NCBI RefSeq assembly: GCF_947492405.1
Contig: NZ_CANLMP010000007.1
Span: 248,001-312,000, forward strand
DNA: 64,000 bases
Direction: 5' to 3'
Source of the DNA: an uncultured Aquimarina sp.
GTDB taxonomy: Bacteria; Bacteroidota; Bacteroidia; Flavobacteriales; Flavobacteriaceae
Numbering within the stretch: position 1 is the first letter of the stretch; each line of letters begins with the position of its first letter. Position numbers and translations under genes: made by a program. Below the pieces are notes generated by a model, which was not told the origin of the DNA, did not search any database, and saw only the letters and a program-made list of their open reading frames with translations. This document shows, in pieces, positions 34,232 to 44,384 of the stretch.

Positions 34232-34615
34232 TTAGCTCTGCATATTCTTAGCTTCTATACTAAGTGTTGCATGCGGAACAAGCTTTAATCGTTCAGGATT
34301 AATAAGTTTTCCTGTCACACGACAGATACCATATGTTTTATTTTCTATTCGTAACAATGCATTTTTTAGATCACGTACGAATTTCTCTTGCCTAATTGCT
34401 AATTGTGTATTTGCTTCTTTAGACATTGTTTCGCTTCCTTCTTCGAAAGCTTTAAATGTTGGCGAAGTATCATCTGTACCATTATTACCATCATTTTTGT
34501 AAGCGCTCTGAAGTAATTCTAAATCTTTTTGCGCTTTTTCCATTTTTTCAACGATAATTTCCTTGAACATCGCTAAATCGGCATCACTATACCTTACTTT
34601 TACATCTGCTGCCAT
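34232..34615 (-). CDS. TraR/DksA-family protein lacking the zinc finger cysteines
   Basis: A 127-residue protein with the coiled-coil (about 15-90) and globular end of DksA/TraR proteins. The C-terminal region YGICRVTGKLINPERL is the family zinc-finger core, but only one Cys (Cys98) remains, so a classic four-Cys zinc site is absent. Such proteins bind in the secondary channel of RNA polymerase and alter promoter use with ppGpp. It begins 4 bases after ileS and shares its terminator. Confidence 0.87.
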   Translation of the reverse strand: MAADVKVRYSDADLAMFKEIIVEKMEKAQKDLELLQSAYKNDGNNGTDDTSPTFKAFEEGSETMSKEANTQLAIRQEKFVRDLKNALLRIENKTYGICRVTGKLINPERLKLVPHATLSIEAKNMQS

Positions 34616-34619
34616 ACTC

Positions 34620-37600
34620 TTATTGTTTTTTTATTACCAATTGGGTTGCAATGTCGTCAAACGCAATTTCTGTACCATTTATTACATCTGTTGCAAATTC
34701 AATTGTATCGGTTAAGGTTTCATTCTTGATATATACTTCATTAGTTGCTACAGCTTCTTGAATAGATTTGTTTTCCTTTATTACAATTCCTATACGATCA
34801 GTCACCTCGAATCCACTATCCTTACGAATATTTTGAATTCTATTTACAAGCTCTCTTGCGATCCCTTCTTTTTTGAGCTCTGGAGTTATGGTTATATCCA
34901 ATGCTACAGTAAGTGAACCTGAGTTTGCAACTAACCAACCCTCAATATCCTGAGAACTAATTTCTACATCGTCGGTTCCTAATGTAATAATTTTATTATT
35001 AATTTCTATATCAAAACTTCCAGTTTGTTCAAGAATTTTGATAGTTTCTTGATCAAAAGATTGTATCTTACTGGCAATCAATTTCATGTCTTTCCCAAAA
35101 CGAGGGCCTAAATTTTTGAAATTTGGCTTTATTTGTTTCACCAATATACCCGAAGCATCATCTAACAACTCTATTTCCTTAACATTTACTTCACTTTTTA
35201 TTAAATCAGCAATGTCATTTATCTCAGCTTTATCAACTTCGTTTAATACAGGAATCATTATTCTTTGTAATGGTTGACGTACTTTAATTTTTTCTTTTTG
35301 ACGTAAAGAAAGAACTAAAGAGCATACAGATTGTGCTTTCTGCATCTTATGTTCTAAAGCTTTGTCTACAAAAGAGTTATCATATTCTGGGAAATGAGCA
35401 AGATGAACACTTTCAAAAGCTTTTTGACCCGAATTAGAGACAAGATCCTTATACAATCGATCCATAAAAAATGGTGCAACTGGTGCTCCCAGTTTTGCCA
35501 CTGTAAGCATACAGGTATATAAAGTCTGATATGCAGAGATTTTGTCCTTTTGGTAATCTCCTTTCCAATATCTTCTTCTACTTAGACGAACGAACCAGTT
35601 ACTTAAGTTTTCCTGAACAAAATCAGAAATAGCTCTTGTAGCTTTTGTAGGTTCGTATTCGTTATAATATTCATCTACACTTTGGATTAACGTATGCAAT
35701 TCACTTAAGATCCATCGATCAATCTCTGGTCGCTCGGCTAATGGAATATGAGCTTCGGCATAGGTGAAATTATCAATATTCGCATACAGCGTAAAAAACG
35801 AATAGGTGTTGTATAAAGTACCAAAAAATTTACGACGTACTTCTGCGATTCCTTCAAGGTCAAATTTTAAGTTGTCCCAAGGGTTGGCATTGCTTATCAT
35901 ATACCATCTTGTAGCATCTGGACCATATGTTTTAAGTGTGTCAAAAGGATCCGCAGCATTGCCTAATCGTTTAGACATTTTCTGGCCATTCTTATCTAAT
36001 ACTAAACCGTTAGATACTACGTTTTTATATGCAACATCATCAAAAATCATTGTTCCGATGGCGTGGAGTGTATAGAACCACCCACGTGTCTGATCTACTC
36101 CTTCTGCAATGAAATCTGCTTTTCTTTCTCCAGATTCTACTTTTTCTTTATTTTCAAAAGGATAATGCCATTGTGCATAAGGCATAGATCCTGAATCAAA
36201 CCATACATCAATCAAATCACTTTCACGTTTCATTGGCTTTCCTGATGGAGAAACCAAGGTAATTTTATCTACTACATTTTTATGAAGATCTATTTTGTCA
36301 TAGTTCTCTTCACTCATATCCCCAACGATAAAATCTGCGAAAATATCGGCTTCCAGAACCCCAGCATCAACCGCTTTTTGCATTTCAGCTTTTAGTTCTT
36401 CTACAGAACCGATCATTATTTCTTCTTTACCATCTTCTGTTCTCCAGATTGGTAATGGAATCCCCCAGAAACGTGATCTCGATAAGTTCCAGTCATTGGC
36501 ATTAGCTAACCAATTTCCGAAACGACCTTCTCCAGTGGCTTTTGGTTTCCAGTTGATACCTAGATTCAATTCATGCATGCGATCCTTAAAATCGGTCACT
36601 TTTATAAACCAGGAATCTAATGGGTAATATAAAATAGGTTTATCTGTACGCCAGCAGTTAGGGTAACTGTGTACATATTTCTCAACCTTAAAGGCTTTGT
36701 TCTCTATTTTTAACTTGATAGCAATTTCTACATCTATAGATTTCTCTGGAGCTTCGCCATCATTGTAATATTCATTTTTTACATATTTCCCACCGAATTC
36801 ACCTACATGTTTTGTGAATTTACCTTGTAGATCAACCAACGGAACAAGGTTATCATTATCGTCTTTTACAAGTAGTGGTGGAACTTCAGGAGTTGCTTGT
36901 TTAGCAACCAGAGCATCATCTGCACCAAATGTCGGAGCGGTATGAACGATACCTGTACCATCCTCTGTAGTTACAAAATCACCAGAAATTACTCTAAACG
37001 CATTTTCTGGATTGTTGTAAGGTGTAGCATAATTCAATAATTGCTCATATCGGATCTCTACAAGATCAGCTCCTTTGAATTCTTTTAATAAGAAATAAGG
37101 GATTTTTTTATCTCCTTCTTTAAAAGCATTTACATCTTCTTCGCTTTCTGCTAAGATAAATTTTCCGCCAAACTGTTTTCCAACTAGATTTTTAGCCAGA
37201 ATCACATTAATCGGTTCGAACGTATACTGATTGAAAGTTTTTATAACTACATAATCAATCTTGGGTCCAACGGTTAATGCGGTATTCGATGGTAATGTCC
37301 ATGGAGTAGTTGTCCAAGCTAAGAAATAAATATCACCAACCACATCTGTTAAGAATGAAGGTAGTGTTTCTTTTTTAGCTTTAAATTGAGCAACAACTGT
37401 AGTGTCTGTAACATCTTGATACGTTCCTGGTTGATTAAGTTCGTGTGAACTTAATCCAGTTCCCGCTTTAGGAGAATAGGGTTGTATCGTATATCCTTTG
37501 TATAATAATCCTTTCTTATAGATTTCAGCAAGTAACCACCATACCGTTTCCATATACTTGGGCTTATAGGTGATATAGGGATCTTCCATATCTACCCAGT

Positions 37601-38024
37601 AGCCAATTTTTTCGGTAAGGTCATTCCAGATATCTGTATAACGCATTACCGCTTTTTTACAAGCTTCGTTATATTCTTCAATGGTGATTTTTTTACCGAT
37701 ATCTTCTTTGGTGATACCTAATTCTTTTTCGACACCCAATTCTACAGGAAGTCCATGCGTATCCCAACCCGCTTTACGCTTAACCTGATATCCTTTTTGA
37801 GTTTTATAACGACAAAAAATATCTTTAATCGCACGAGCCATTACGTGGTGAATTCCTGGTAATCCATTTGCAGATGGTGGTCCTTCAAAAAAGATAAAAG
37901 GAGTTGCATCTTCTCGCTCAGAAATACTCTTCTCGAAAATATTATTCTGTTGCCAGAATTCTAGTATATCATCTGCCACTTTAGGCAAGTCAAGTCCTTT
38001 ATACTCAGGAAACTTCGTGCTCAT
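34620..38024 (-). CDS. ileS: Isoleucyl-tRNA synthetase
   Basis: A 1134-residue class I enzyme. The HIGH-type motif reads GLPGIHHVMARAIKD near residue 60, the second signature is GQKMSKRLGNAADPF, and the editing (CP1) domain lies between them with TWTTPWTLPSNTAL. A WDTHGLPVELGVEKELG segment follows the first motif. It is of the longer (eukaryote-like, sometimes mupirocin-resistant) lineage as far as I can judge from HVMA and length, but this needs a tree. A DksA-like gene follows in the same transcript. Confidence 0.96.
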   Translation of the reverse strand: MSTKFPEYKGLDLPKVADDILEFWQQNNIFEKSISEREDATPFIFFEGPPSANGLPGIHHVMARAIKDIFCRYKTQKGYQVKRKAGWDTHGLPVELGVEKELGITKEDIGKKITIEEYNEACKKAVMRYTDIWNDLTEKIGYWVDMEDPYITYKPKYMETVWWLLAEIYKKGLLYKGYTIQPYSPKAGTGLSSHELNQPGTYQDVTDTTVVAQFKAKKETLPSFLTDVVGDIYFLAWTTTPWTLPSNTALTVGPKIDYVVIKTFNQYTFEPINVILAKNLVGKQFGGKFILAESEEDVNAFKEGDKKIPYFLLKEFKGADLVEIRYEQLLNYATPYNNPENAFRVISGDFVTTEDGTGIVHTAPTFGADDALVAKQATPEVPPLLVKDDNDNLVPLVDLQGKFTKHVGEFGGKYVKNEYYNDGEAPEKSIDVEIAIKLKIENKAFKVEKYVHSYPNCWRTDKPILYYPLDSWFIKVTDFKDRMHELNLGINWKPKATGEGRFGNWLANANDWNLSRSRFWGIPLPIWRTEDGKEEIMIGSVEELKAEMQKAVDAGVLEADIFADFIVGDMSEENYDKIDLHKNVVDKITLVSPSGKPMKRESDLIDVWFDSGSMPYAQWHYPFENKEKVESGERKADFIAEGVDQTRGWFYTLHAIGTMIFDDVAYKNVVSNGLVLDKNGQKMSKRLGNAADPFDTLKTYGPDATRWYMISNANPWDNLKFDLEGIAEVRRKFFGTLYNTYSFFTLYANIDNFTYAEAHIPLAERPEIDRWILSELHTLIQSVDEYYNEYEPTKATRAISDFVQENLSNWFVRLSRRRYWKGDYQKDKISAYQTLYTCMLTVAKLGAPVAPFFMDRLYKDLVSNSGQKAFESVHLAHFPEYDNSFVDKALEHKMQKAQSVCSLVLSLRQKEKIKVRQPLQRIMIPVLNEVDKAEINDIADLIKSEVNVKEIELLDDASGILVKQIKPNFKNLGPRFGKDMKLIASKIQSFDQETIKILEQTGSFDIEINNKIITLGTDDVEISSQDIEGWLVANSGSLTVALDITITPELKKEGIARELVNRIQNIRKDSGFEVTDRIGIVIKENKSIQEAVATNEVYIKNETLTDTIEFATDVINGTEIAFDDIATQLVIKKQ

Positions 38025-38188
38025 TTGATCGTTCTTTCTATTAAGTCTGCGAAAATAAGGATTTTCTGGAAAAAAGAAGCGCGAAATAAGCCTGCGATAT
38101 GAAATAATTCATATAGATGTATTGTTTTTTAACACCACCTTTACTATTTATTAAAAAAGCAGGATGTATTTGTGATCTTTTTAGTCTT

Positions 38189-40546
38189 TTAAAAATCTAT
38201 AACAATTCCAATACTAGGTATAATTTGACCGGTTTCTGTTTCTATCTCGGTTAAACTTCTAGGTTCTATAATCGCTCCACTTGTATCGCGAGTAAGTCCA
38301 AATTGAGTAGGTTGTGGAGCTTGCTGACCTAATATGTTTTGTGCTTCTATAAATACATTTAGAGATAAATTTTTAAAATTCCATTTTTTATCAATTCGTA
38401 AATCAAGTTGACTAAAAACATCTAACTTTTCTTCACCTAACCGATCATAGTCTAATATAACTTCTGGATAATTGGCAAGTGTGGCATCTTGGTCTGTGGG
38501 TACAAAAGGAGTTTTACCTGCAAAACGATATCTGGCACTTATTTCCCAATTTCGTTTTAGTTTATATCCTCCGGTAAATGAAACTAGATGACGACTGTCC
38601 CATACTGAGGGAAGATATGTATCTCGGTCAAAACCAGTAAATTCGCTATGAAACCAGGTATATGCAAAAATTCCGTAAAAATTGTTAGAAAGCTTTTGCT
38701 GAAATTGAAGTTCTGCCCCATAGCTTCTTCCCCTACCAACTGTGGCAACATCCTCACTTCCTAATATTTCGAAATCTGCTCCTTTGTTAGCAAGTGACAC
38801 CCCATCTAAAACAGAAACTGGATAATCATCATAACGTTTGTAAAATCCTTCTAGAGAGATACTTGAGGAAGGACTAAAATCGTGTTGCAGTCCTAAAACG
38901 TAATGATTACTTACTGTATATTCTACATCTTGATTTATAAGTGTATTATCATTGTTTCTAAAGCCTAAGATGGTATATGGAGGTATTTTATAGTATCTTC
39001 CTAAAGAACCATTTAGTCTCCAATTTTCTTTAAATTGGTATGAAAAAGAGAATCGGGGAGAGAATGTGGAGAGTAAATTATCCTCTTCTGTAAAACTATC
39101 ATCATCCATTCTAAAACCAAACGATAGATCTAACTTATCATTAAAAAATGATTTCGTCATATTTGCAAATAGACCATATTTAAAGAAGTCAATCTCTGTA
39201 TTAAAAATATTATTATCTGTTAGATTTATTGTTTCGTTACTATAATCAGAATATTGTGCGTTAAATCCTGTGGTTAATTTCCAATCACCAAAAAACTTCG
39301 TTAATTGATACCTAAGTTTCGTTTCAGATTCGGTGGCATCGTTGCTGAAAATTACGCCAGTTTCGTTTTCAGGATCTTCATATCGGGTAAACTTATTGAT
39401 TAATGTATTATTACTTAGGGTAGTTTCCATAAAACCAGAACCATCTTTAAATCTATTTTTCCAGGATACCCCAATGGCATTAGTGCGTTGGTCAATAAAT
39501 GGAGCTTGCTCTAATTGAGCTTGTTGTTCGGCATCAAAATCCTCAGGTGATTCTACAGAGAAGTCATCAATTGATCCTAAACCAATAAGACTGATATCAT
39601 TGTACTCATTGATCTTATGGTTTATTTTATATTGATAATCCCAATAATTAGGTCTAAAAGGAAGTCCGATCACTTCGAATAAAAATTGAAGATAACTTCG
39701 TCTCGCAGATACTAAAAATGTGGTTTTTGATTCTTCATTGTTCTTTCCTTTAAAAAGAGGTCCTTCTAATGTTAGTGCTGCTTCACTAGCACTTATTCTA
39801 AAATTACCACTAAAACCTTTGTTGTTTCCTTTGCGTTGACTGAATTGTAATACACCAGAAAGCGGGTTGTCATACTGGGCACCAAAGGCAGAAGTAGACA
39901 AGGTGACATTGTCTATAAAAGATACATTGATAAGGCCCACTGGACCTCCAGAGCTTCCTTGTGTGCTAAAATGGTTAATATTTGGTACTTCCATTCCGTC
40001 TAGATAGTAAACAGTTTCATTTGGAGCACCACCACGAATTATCAAATCATTACGAAAACCACCAATGGAAGGAGAAACACCTGGAAGTGTTTGAGCAACT
40101 TGCACTACATCATTATTACTTCCTGGATATGTGGCGATTTCGACTGCCGAGAGCGTTTGAATGGAAAGTGGTGTTTCTTTTGGTCGACTAATTCTATTTA
40201 CGTTACTAATTACAACTTCATCTAAAGATTCTGCAGCCTCCTTTAAAACAAAGTTATAAGCAGGAGTTCCTTTTGATTTAACAATGATATTAAATTTTGT
40301 TTGCGTTTGAAAACCAATATAACTGGCGGTCAGATTATAGGAACCAGGAACAATGTTTTCGATGCGATAATTACCATCAAAATCTGTTTGTGCGCCTTTT
40401 TCAGTACCTTCAATGAGAATAGAAGCACCTAGAACAGGCTGACCTGTTTGGTCTATAACATTACCAGAAAGTTCCCCATATACTTGAGCTCGTATCTGAT
40501 TTATAAATAGCAAAGAAAGTATTAAAGCAGTATTTTTGATATTCAT
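38189..40546 (-). CDS. TonB-dependent receptor with carboxypeptidase-like domain
   Basis: From the ATG at 40546 the protein has 785 residues. A signal peptide (MNIKNTALILSLLFINQIRA) is followed by a CarboxypepD_reg-like domain (GELSGNVIDQTGQPVLGAS), a plug domain (about 115-225: LIIRGGAPNETVYYLDGMEV) and a barrel. It ends in IPSIGIVIDF. A longer frame up to 40609 was rejected because it extends before the signal peptide. It is divergent from a MarR-type regulator at 40664, so the regulator may control it. The substrate is not evident. Confidence 0.92.
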   Translation of the reverse strand: MNIKNTALILSLLFINQIRAQVYGELSGNVIDQTGQPVLGASILIEGTEKGAQTDFDGNYRIENIVPGSYNLTASYIGFQTQTKFNIIVKSKGTPAYNFVLKEAAESLDEVVISNVNRISRPKETPLSIQTLSAVEIATYPGSNNDVVQVAQTLPGVSPSIGGFRNDLIIRGGAPNETVYYLDGMEVPNINHFSTQGSSGGPVGLINVSFIDNVTLSTSAFGAQYDNPLSGVLQFSQRKGNNKGFSGNFRISASEAALTLEGPLFKGKNNEESKTTFLVSARRSYLQFLFEVIGLPFRPNYWDYQYKINHKINEYNDISLIGLGSIDDFSVESPEDFDAEQQAQLEQAPFIDQRTNAIGVSWKNRFKDGSGFMETTLSNNTLINKFTRYEDPENETGVIFSNDATESETKLRYQLTKFFGDWKLTTGFNAQYSDYSNETINLTDNNIFNTEIDFFKYGLFANMTKSFFNDKLDLSFGFRMDDDSFTEEDNLLSTFSPRFSFSYQFKENWRLNGSLGRYYKIPPYTILGFRNNDNTLINQDVEYTVSNHYVLGLQHDFSPSSSISLEGFYKRYDDYPVSVLDGVSLANKGADFEILGSEDVATVGRGRSYGAELQFQQKLSNNFYGIFAYTWFHSEFTGFDRDTYLPSVWDSRHLVSFTGGYKLKRNWEISARYRFAGKTPFVPTDQDATLANYPEVILDYDRLGEEKLDVFSQLDLRIDKKWNFKNLSLNVFIEAQNILGQQAPQPTQFGLTRDTSGAIIEPRSLTEIETETGQIIPSIGIVIDF

Positions 40547-40561
40547 GACAGTAGGTTTAAG

Positions 40562-40575
40562 GTGTTTTAAAACAC
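40562..40575. promoter_or_regulatory. Perfect 14-bp palindrome in the MarR/TonB gap
   Basis: GTGTTTTAAAACAC lies 16 bases upstream of the receptor ATG and about 90 bases before the MarR gene. It is a perfect palindrome, as expected for a dimeric regulator site. A second imperfect one (ACACAATTTGGTGT) lies at 40635-40648 near the MarR start. Confidence 0.45.
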
Positions 40576-40663
40576 ATTTGTTTAATTTTTTGATGCAAAT
40601 ATTAAACAAATAAGTATTATATAATAATAATTTTACACAATTTGGTGTTAAAAAATAGTTTTA

Positions 40664-41299
40664 ATGAAGATTTACGAATTAATTAAGCAGTTGATAGATC
40701 TAGTAGGAGAGTTTGTAAATGAGCGAAAAAGTAATGATATACATTTAAAATCATTTGCAAATTGGTTATCTAAGCGTATGGATCAAACTAGTGCTTCGGA
40801 AAATTATACTATTACCGGGCATAGTAGAGAAGCAGAAATAGCCGCGCACATTGGTAGGTTAAGTAGATATTCTAATACATATATTAAATCGGCATTAGTT
40901 GATTTGCCATTTACTACTGATATGGATTTTGCTTTTACTGCGATTCTTCATCGATCGGGAGAGATAGGAAAAACGGATTTAATAAGAAAAATGGTGTATG
41001 ATAAATCTTCTGGAATGGAGGTGATTAAGAGACTTCTGAAAAATGAAATTATAGAACAATTTCCAAATCCTGATGATAAAAGAAGTAAACTTTTGCGTCT
41101 TACAAAAAAAGGAGAAGAGCATGTAATTATGGCATATGGCGAAGCAAGCAAAGCTGCAAAGGTAGTAAGCGGTTGTCTAACAGAAAATGAACAGATATCA
41201 TTATTGAATACTTTGAAAAAATTAGATGATTTTCATTTACCTATCTATCTGGAAGAAGAAAAAGATTTAGAAATAATTAGGGAGAAGTATTTTGTATAA
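40664..41299 (+). CDS. MarR-family winged-helix regulator
   Basis: The 211-residue protein has a winged-helix core around residues 75-165. LRKMVYDKSSGMEVIKRLLKNE-like text corresponds to the recognition helix, and IEQFPNPDDKRSKLLRLTKKGEE is the wing with the conserved D-x-R motif. The N- and C-terminal ends form the dimer arm. Members respond to small ligands or oxidative stress. It is divergent from the TonB receptor, and the shared gap contains two palindromes that may be its sites. Confidence 0.85.
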   Translation: MKIYELIKQLIDLVGEFVNERKSNDIHLKSFANWLSKRMDQTSASENYTITGHSREAEIAAHIGRLSRYSNTYIKSALVDLPFTTDMDFAFTAILHRSGEIGKTDLIRKMVYDKSSGMEVIKRLLKNEIIEQFPNPDDKRSKLLRLTKKGEEHVIMAYGEASKAAKVVSGCLTENEQISLLNTLKKLDDFHLPIYLEEEKDLEIIREKYFV

Positions 41300-41399
41300 A
41301 GTAAGATAAATCTAATCTTTAAAAATCTTAGTTGTAATATTCTAATGAATTAAACGTGTAAAATCTAAATCAGTATGTTTATCGTTCCAAATGAAAAGT

Positions 41400-41407
41400 T
41401 ATTTTTG
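41400..41407 (+). promoter_or_regulatory. Promoter -7 element of the 41425 gene
   Basis: TATTTTTG is an exact TAnnTTTG match 17 bases before the ATG. A TTTA at 41378-41381 sits about 19 bases upstream as a weak -33 element. Confidence 0.5.
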
Positions 41408-41424
41408 GTATCTAAACCTTAATT

Positions 41425-41889
41425 ATGAATTTAAAACACTCTATCCTAAAAGTGCAAGCGGCTCTTGGTAATGTAAGAGCTATGGAAAAATTGCATGTGG
41501 ATACTTATACCGAGGATATTATTATTAAAGTTGAAGGTACTCGATTTGCTTCTTCTGAATTAAATGAAATCTACATGGATGTTGTGGAGTTAGCTGGTTA
41601 TTATTATATAAAAACAATTGTTTTAGGGAGTTTTCATATTAAAACATGGAAGGGAGCGAATCTTTTGATTAAAGGAAGAAATTTTGAATTAAATCTAGTT
41701 TCGGATATGCAAGAAATAGAATCTGACTTTTCCAATGTATCTAATAGAAGTGTCACTCAAATAGATTTTATTATTGAAGAACAGGATATTGATAAAATTG
41801 AAAAATCTCAAATAAACAAAATCACCATTTCTTCTAAAAAGAAGACAGCTCATTTTGACAATATTGTTATTGCTGACGAAGAAGAATAG
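41425..41889 (+). CDS. Conserved-looking hypothetical protein
   Basis: This 154-residue protein is not one I recognise. It has no signal peptide or membrane segment, so it is probably cytoplasmic. The text is alternating beta strands and turns (DIIIKVEGTRFASSELNEIY, YYYIKTIVLGSFHIKTW), followed by an acidic tail (IVIADEEE). An exact promoter box lies upstream. The nitrilase gene follows after 47 bases, so the two may be co-transcribed. Confidence 0.6.
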   Translation: MNLKHSILKVQAALGNVRAMEKLHVDTYTEDIIIKVEGTRFASSELNEIYMDVVELAGYYYIKTIVLGSFHIKTWKGANLLIKGRNFELNLVSDMQEIESDFSNVSNRSVTQIDFIIEEQDIDKIEKSQINKITISSKKKTAHFDNIVIADEEE

Positions 41890-41936
41890 TTCGTGGTGTT
41901 CTTTTTAAGAATCTAGGATTTCATTATTTTTAAACT

Positions 41937-42725
41937 ATGAATACTACTTTAAATATTGCCTTAATTCAATCTCATTTAGCATGGGAAAACCCAATCCAAA
42001 ACAGAGCAGTCTTTGAACAAAAAATCAAATCCATACCGAATGATACAGATCTGATTATTCTACCAGAGATGTTCAATACCGGGTTTACGATGAATGCTGT
42101 TGAAGTTGCCGAGACTATGGATGGAGATACCATAGCATGGTTACAAAAGTTAGCTAAAGAGAAAGATTGCGCTATTGCGGGAAGTGTTATTATAAAAGAT
42201 GCCGAAGCGTATTTTAATCGTTTTCTTTTTGTAAAACCCGATGGGAGCATTAAGAAATATGATAAACACCAATTATTTACGCTGGCTAAAGAACAAGAAG
42301 TTTTTACGGCAGGTAATGATGAGGTAATTATCACATATAAGGGTTGGAAGATTAAACCACAAGTATGTTATGATCTTAGATTTCCTGTTTGGGCAAGAAA
42401 TACTTCAGGATATGATGTGTTACTTTATGTAGCTAGTTGGCCAAAGCCACGAGTAAATGCTTGGGATACACTTCTAAAAGCAAGAGCTATTGAGAATATG
42501 TCATATTGCATCGGTGTAAATCGAGTAGGTCTTGATGGAAAAGGATATGAATATAATGGTCATTCTGCTATATATGATGTATTGGGAAATTCTGTTTTAC
42601 AAGAAAATCCAATAGAAAGAGAGGAGATATTATATGCAACTCTAGATAAAACTCATATCGAAAATACTCGTAAAAAATTACCTTTTCTAGAGGATGCGGA
42701 TAACTTTCGGATTACTCCAAAATAA
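41937..42725 (+). CDS. Nitrilase-superfamily amidohydrolase (omega-amidase type)
   Basis: A 262-residue enzyme with the Glu-Lys-Cys triad intact: Glu44 in LPEMFNTGF, Lys110 in KYDKHQLF and Cys144 in QVCYDLRFPVW. Its overall text is closest to YafV/Nit2 proteins that split alpha-ketoglutaramate and alpha-ketosuccinamate. The gene ends within the 3' end of the convergent Ig-like gene (14-base overlap). Confidence 0.88.
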   Translation: MNTTLNIALIQSHLAWENPIQNRAVFEQKIKSIPNDTDLIILPEMFNTGFTMNAVEVAETMDGDTIAWLQKLAKEKDCAIAGSVIIKDAEAYFNRFLFVKPDGSIKKYDKHQLFTLAKEQEVFTAGNDEVIITYKGWKIKPQVCYDLRFPVWARNTSGYDVLLYVASWPKPRVNAWDTLLKARAIENMSYCIGVNRVGLDGKGYEYNGHSAIYDVLGNSVLQENPIEREEILYATLDKTHIENTRKKLPFLEDADNFRITPK

Positions 42726-44325
42726 ACGTTTGTTTTAATTCCCAATTCGCCCTCACTTCTATGGGTTTAGGGTAATAAACTACTTTTTCTGCCTGAATTC
42801 CTTTTAGAAAATCTCCAGTATCCCACTTTCCATTTTTATTAGTATCAAAAATCACCCTTAGATTATACTTTCCGGGATCTAAATTATCAAAAATGGTTGT
42901 CTCTTCTTTATTTACTACTTTTTCGTCAATAAATACTCCCTTTTCATCAGTCGCCTGAATTAGAACTGGATATTCTTTTACATTTTGCAGGGTGAAAAAT
43001 ATTGTACCATAATCAGCCAATTTTGTAGTTCTAAAATTAACATTAATAGTATCATTTACATTACCTACAAAATCGGTAACAGCTTCTGGCAACAATTGCA
43101 CTGTATAGGTATTACTTTCTGTTCTTTCGAAAGTAAATATTGCTTCATTATTAATTTTATCCAATTTCACTGAAAACGGTACGTTTAACGTATCTTTATC
43201 AGTTAATGAGATTAGTTTTTCATCAATGGTTTCTAGAGGAGTATTGGATAAAAGAGTGAAATCTTGATTAAAAGCTAGACTTCTTTTTATATTACTCGTA
43301 AGTTTTAAGGAGTCTTTATATTGATCTTTAAACCTCGCTATCAATGTATCTCGGAAATTTTTACTGTTAGTTACTTCGAAAATCAATGAATCTGCCTCGA
43401 AAAAAGGTTTAAACCAATAATGCAGCGTATCTTTTGTTTTATCTGGAAAGATTCTAGTTTCAAAATTTTCAGGAGTGTTACTTACCAAATTGATCTTCAT
43501 TGAATCTGCTATACCGTTATATCCAAAAACAAAAGAGTTTTTTGATACTTGTTTTGGTTTTAATGCTTTAAAATCTAGAATTTCTTTAAATAGATCTATA
43601 TTAAAGACTTTTGCTGTATCCGCAGGAAGTGTTACAATCTCTTCATAAAAACCAATTTTATCTTGTTTTGGTTGATAGGTATAGTTCGTAGCAACATCTT
43701 TTAGAGCAATTAGCTTGTATTTACCTTCTTTTAGATTATCTAAATCAAAATTAATACTGTCTAAAGTGCTTGTTATATATCTAGGGACCTCATTAAAAAC
43801 TAAGGAATCAGAGTAGTTTTCATCAATTTCATATAGTGCAACTGTTATAAAAGGATCCGCTTTTTTTTCTAATGCATCTCCAACAGTACCTTGTATTCTA
43901 AGCGAATCTAATGAATCTCCAGTAGAGAAAACATATTTAAAAAATGGATTAGCGTTTCCTTCATTATTATCTTCGATGCTTTGACCAAAATTGATACTGT
44001 AGGTGGTGTTTTCTAATAAAGTGTCTAAAAATTTAATTTTCAGATACTTACTGGCGCCTCCTAAAGGTGTTATCTCTGGTTTGGGATCCATAGGAGGGGA
44101 TATAATGATTTGTTTTTGTGCATCCTTTAGCTTAACGTACTCATCAAAATAAATCCGAATTTCATTCCTGTTAAAATTGGTTGAAAAATTAGGCGGGATT
44201 GCCTTTACAAACTTTGGAGGAATTTCATCCTTTTCACCTCCCGTTATCGTACCTTTTTTGGCACAACTAACAATCAAGATTAAATAAAAAGCAGTTAACA
44301 ATAACGTATAGGATCTTTTATACAT
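42712..44325 (-). CDS. Lipoprotein with Ig-like (Big_5) domain
   Basis: From the ATG at 44325 the protein has 537 residues. It starts with a lipoprotein signal (LILIVSCAKKG) and then a Big_5 Ig-like domain (PPKFVKAIPPNFSTNFNRNE, about 35-135). The remainder is beta-rich with no enzyme motif. It is conserved in Bacteroidetes in my recollection and is likely an outer-membrane or surface lipoprotein. The longer frame to 44379 precedes the signal and was rejected. A ComF gene follows on the same strand upstream after 59 bases. Confidence 0.8.
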   Translation of the reverse strand: MYKRSYTLLLTAFYLILIVSCAKKGTITGGEKDEIPPKFVKAIPPNFSTNFNRNEIRIYFDEYVKLKDAQKQIIISPPMDPKPEITPLGGASKYLKIKFLDTLLENTTYSINFGQSIEDNNEGNANPFFKYVFSTGDSLDSLRIQGTVGDALEKKADPFITVALYEIDENYSDSLVFNEVPRYITSTLDSINFDLDNLKEGKYKLIALKDVATNYTYQPKQDKIGFYEEIVTLPADTAKVFNIDLFKEILDFKALKPKQVSKNSFVFGYNGIADSMKINLVSNTPENFETRIFPDKTKDTLHYWFKPFFEADSLIFEVTNSKNFRDTLIARFKDQYKDSLKLTSNIKRSLAFNQDFTLLSNTPLETIDEKLISLTDKDTLNVPFSVKLDKINNEAIFTFERTESNTYTVQLLPEAVTDFVGNVNDTINVNFRTTKLADYGTIFFTLQNVKEYPVLIQATDEKGVFIDEKVVNKEETTIFDNLDPGKYNLRVIFDTNKNGKWDTGDFLKGIQAEKVVYYPKPIEVRANWELKQTFILE

Positions 44326-44384
44326 AGCTCCGTTACAATTTTTTAAAGACACAAAGAAACGACTATTTATAACAAACAAAAAAT

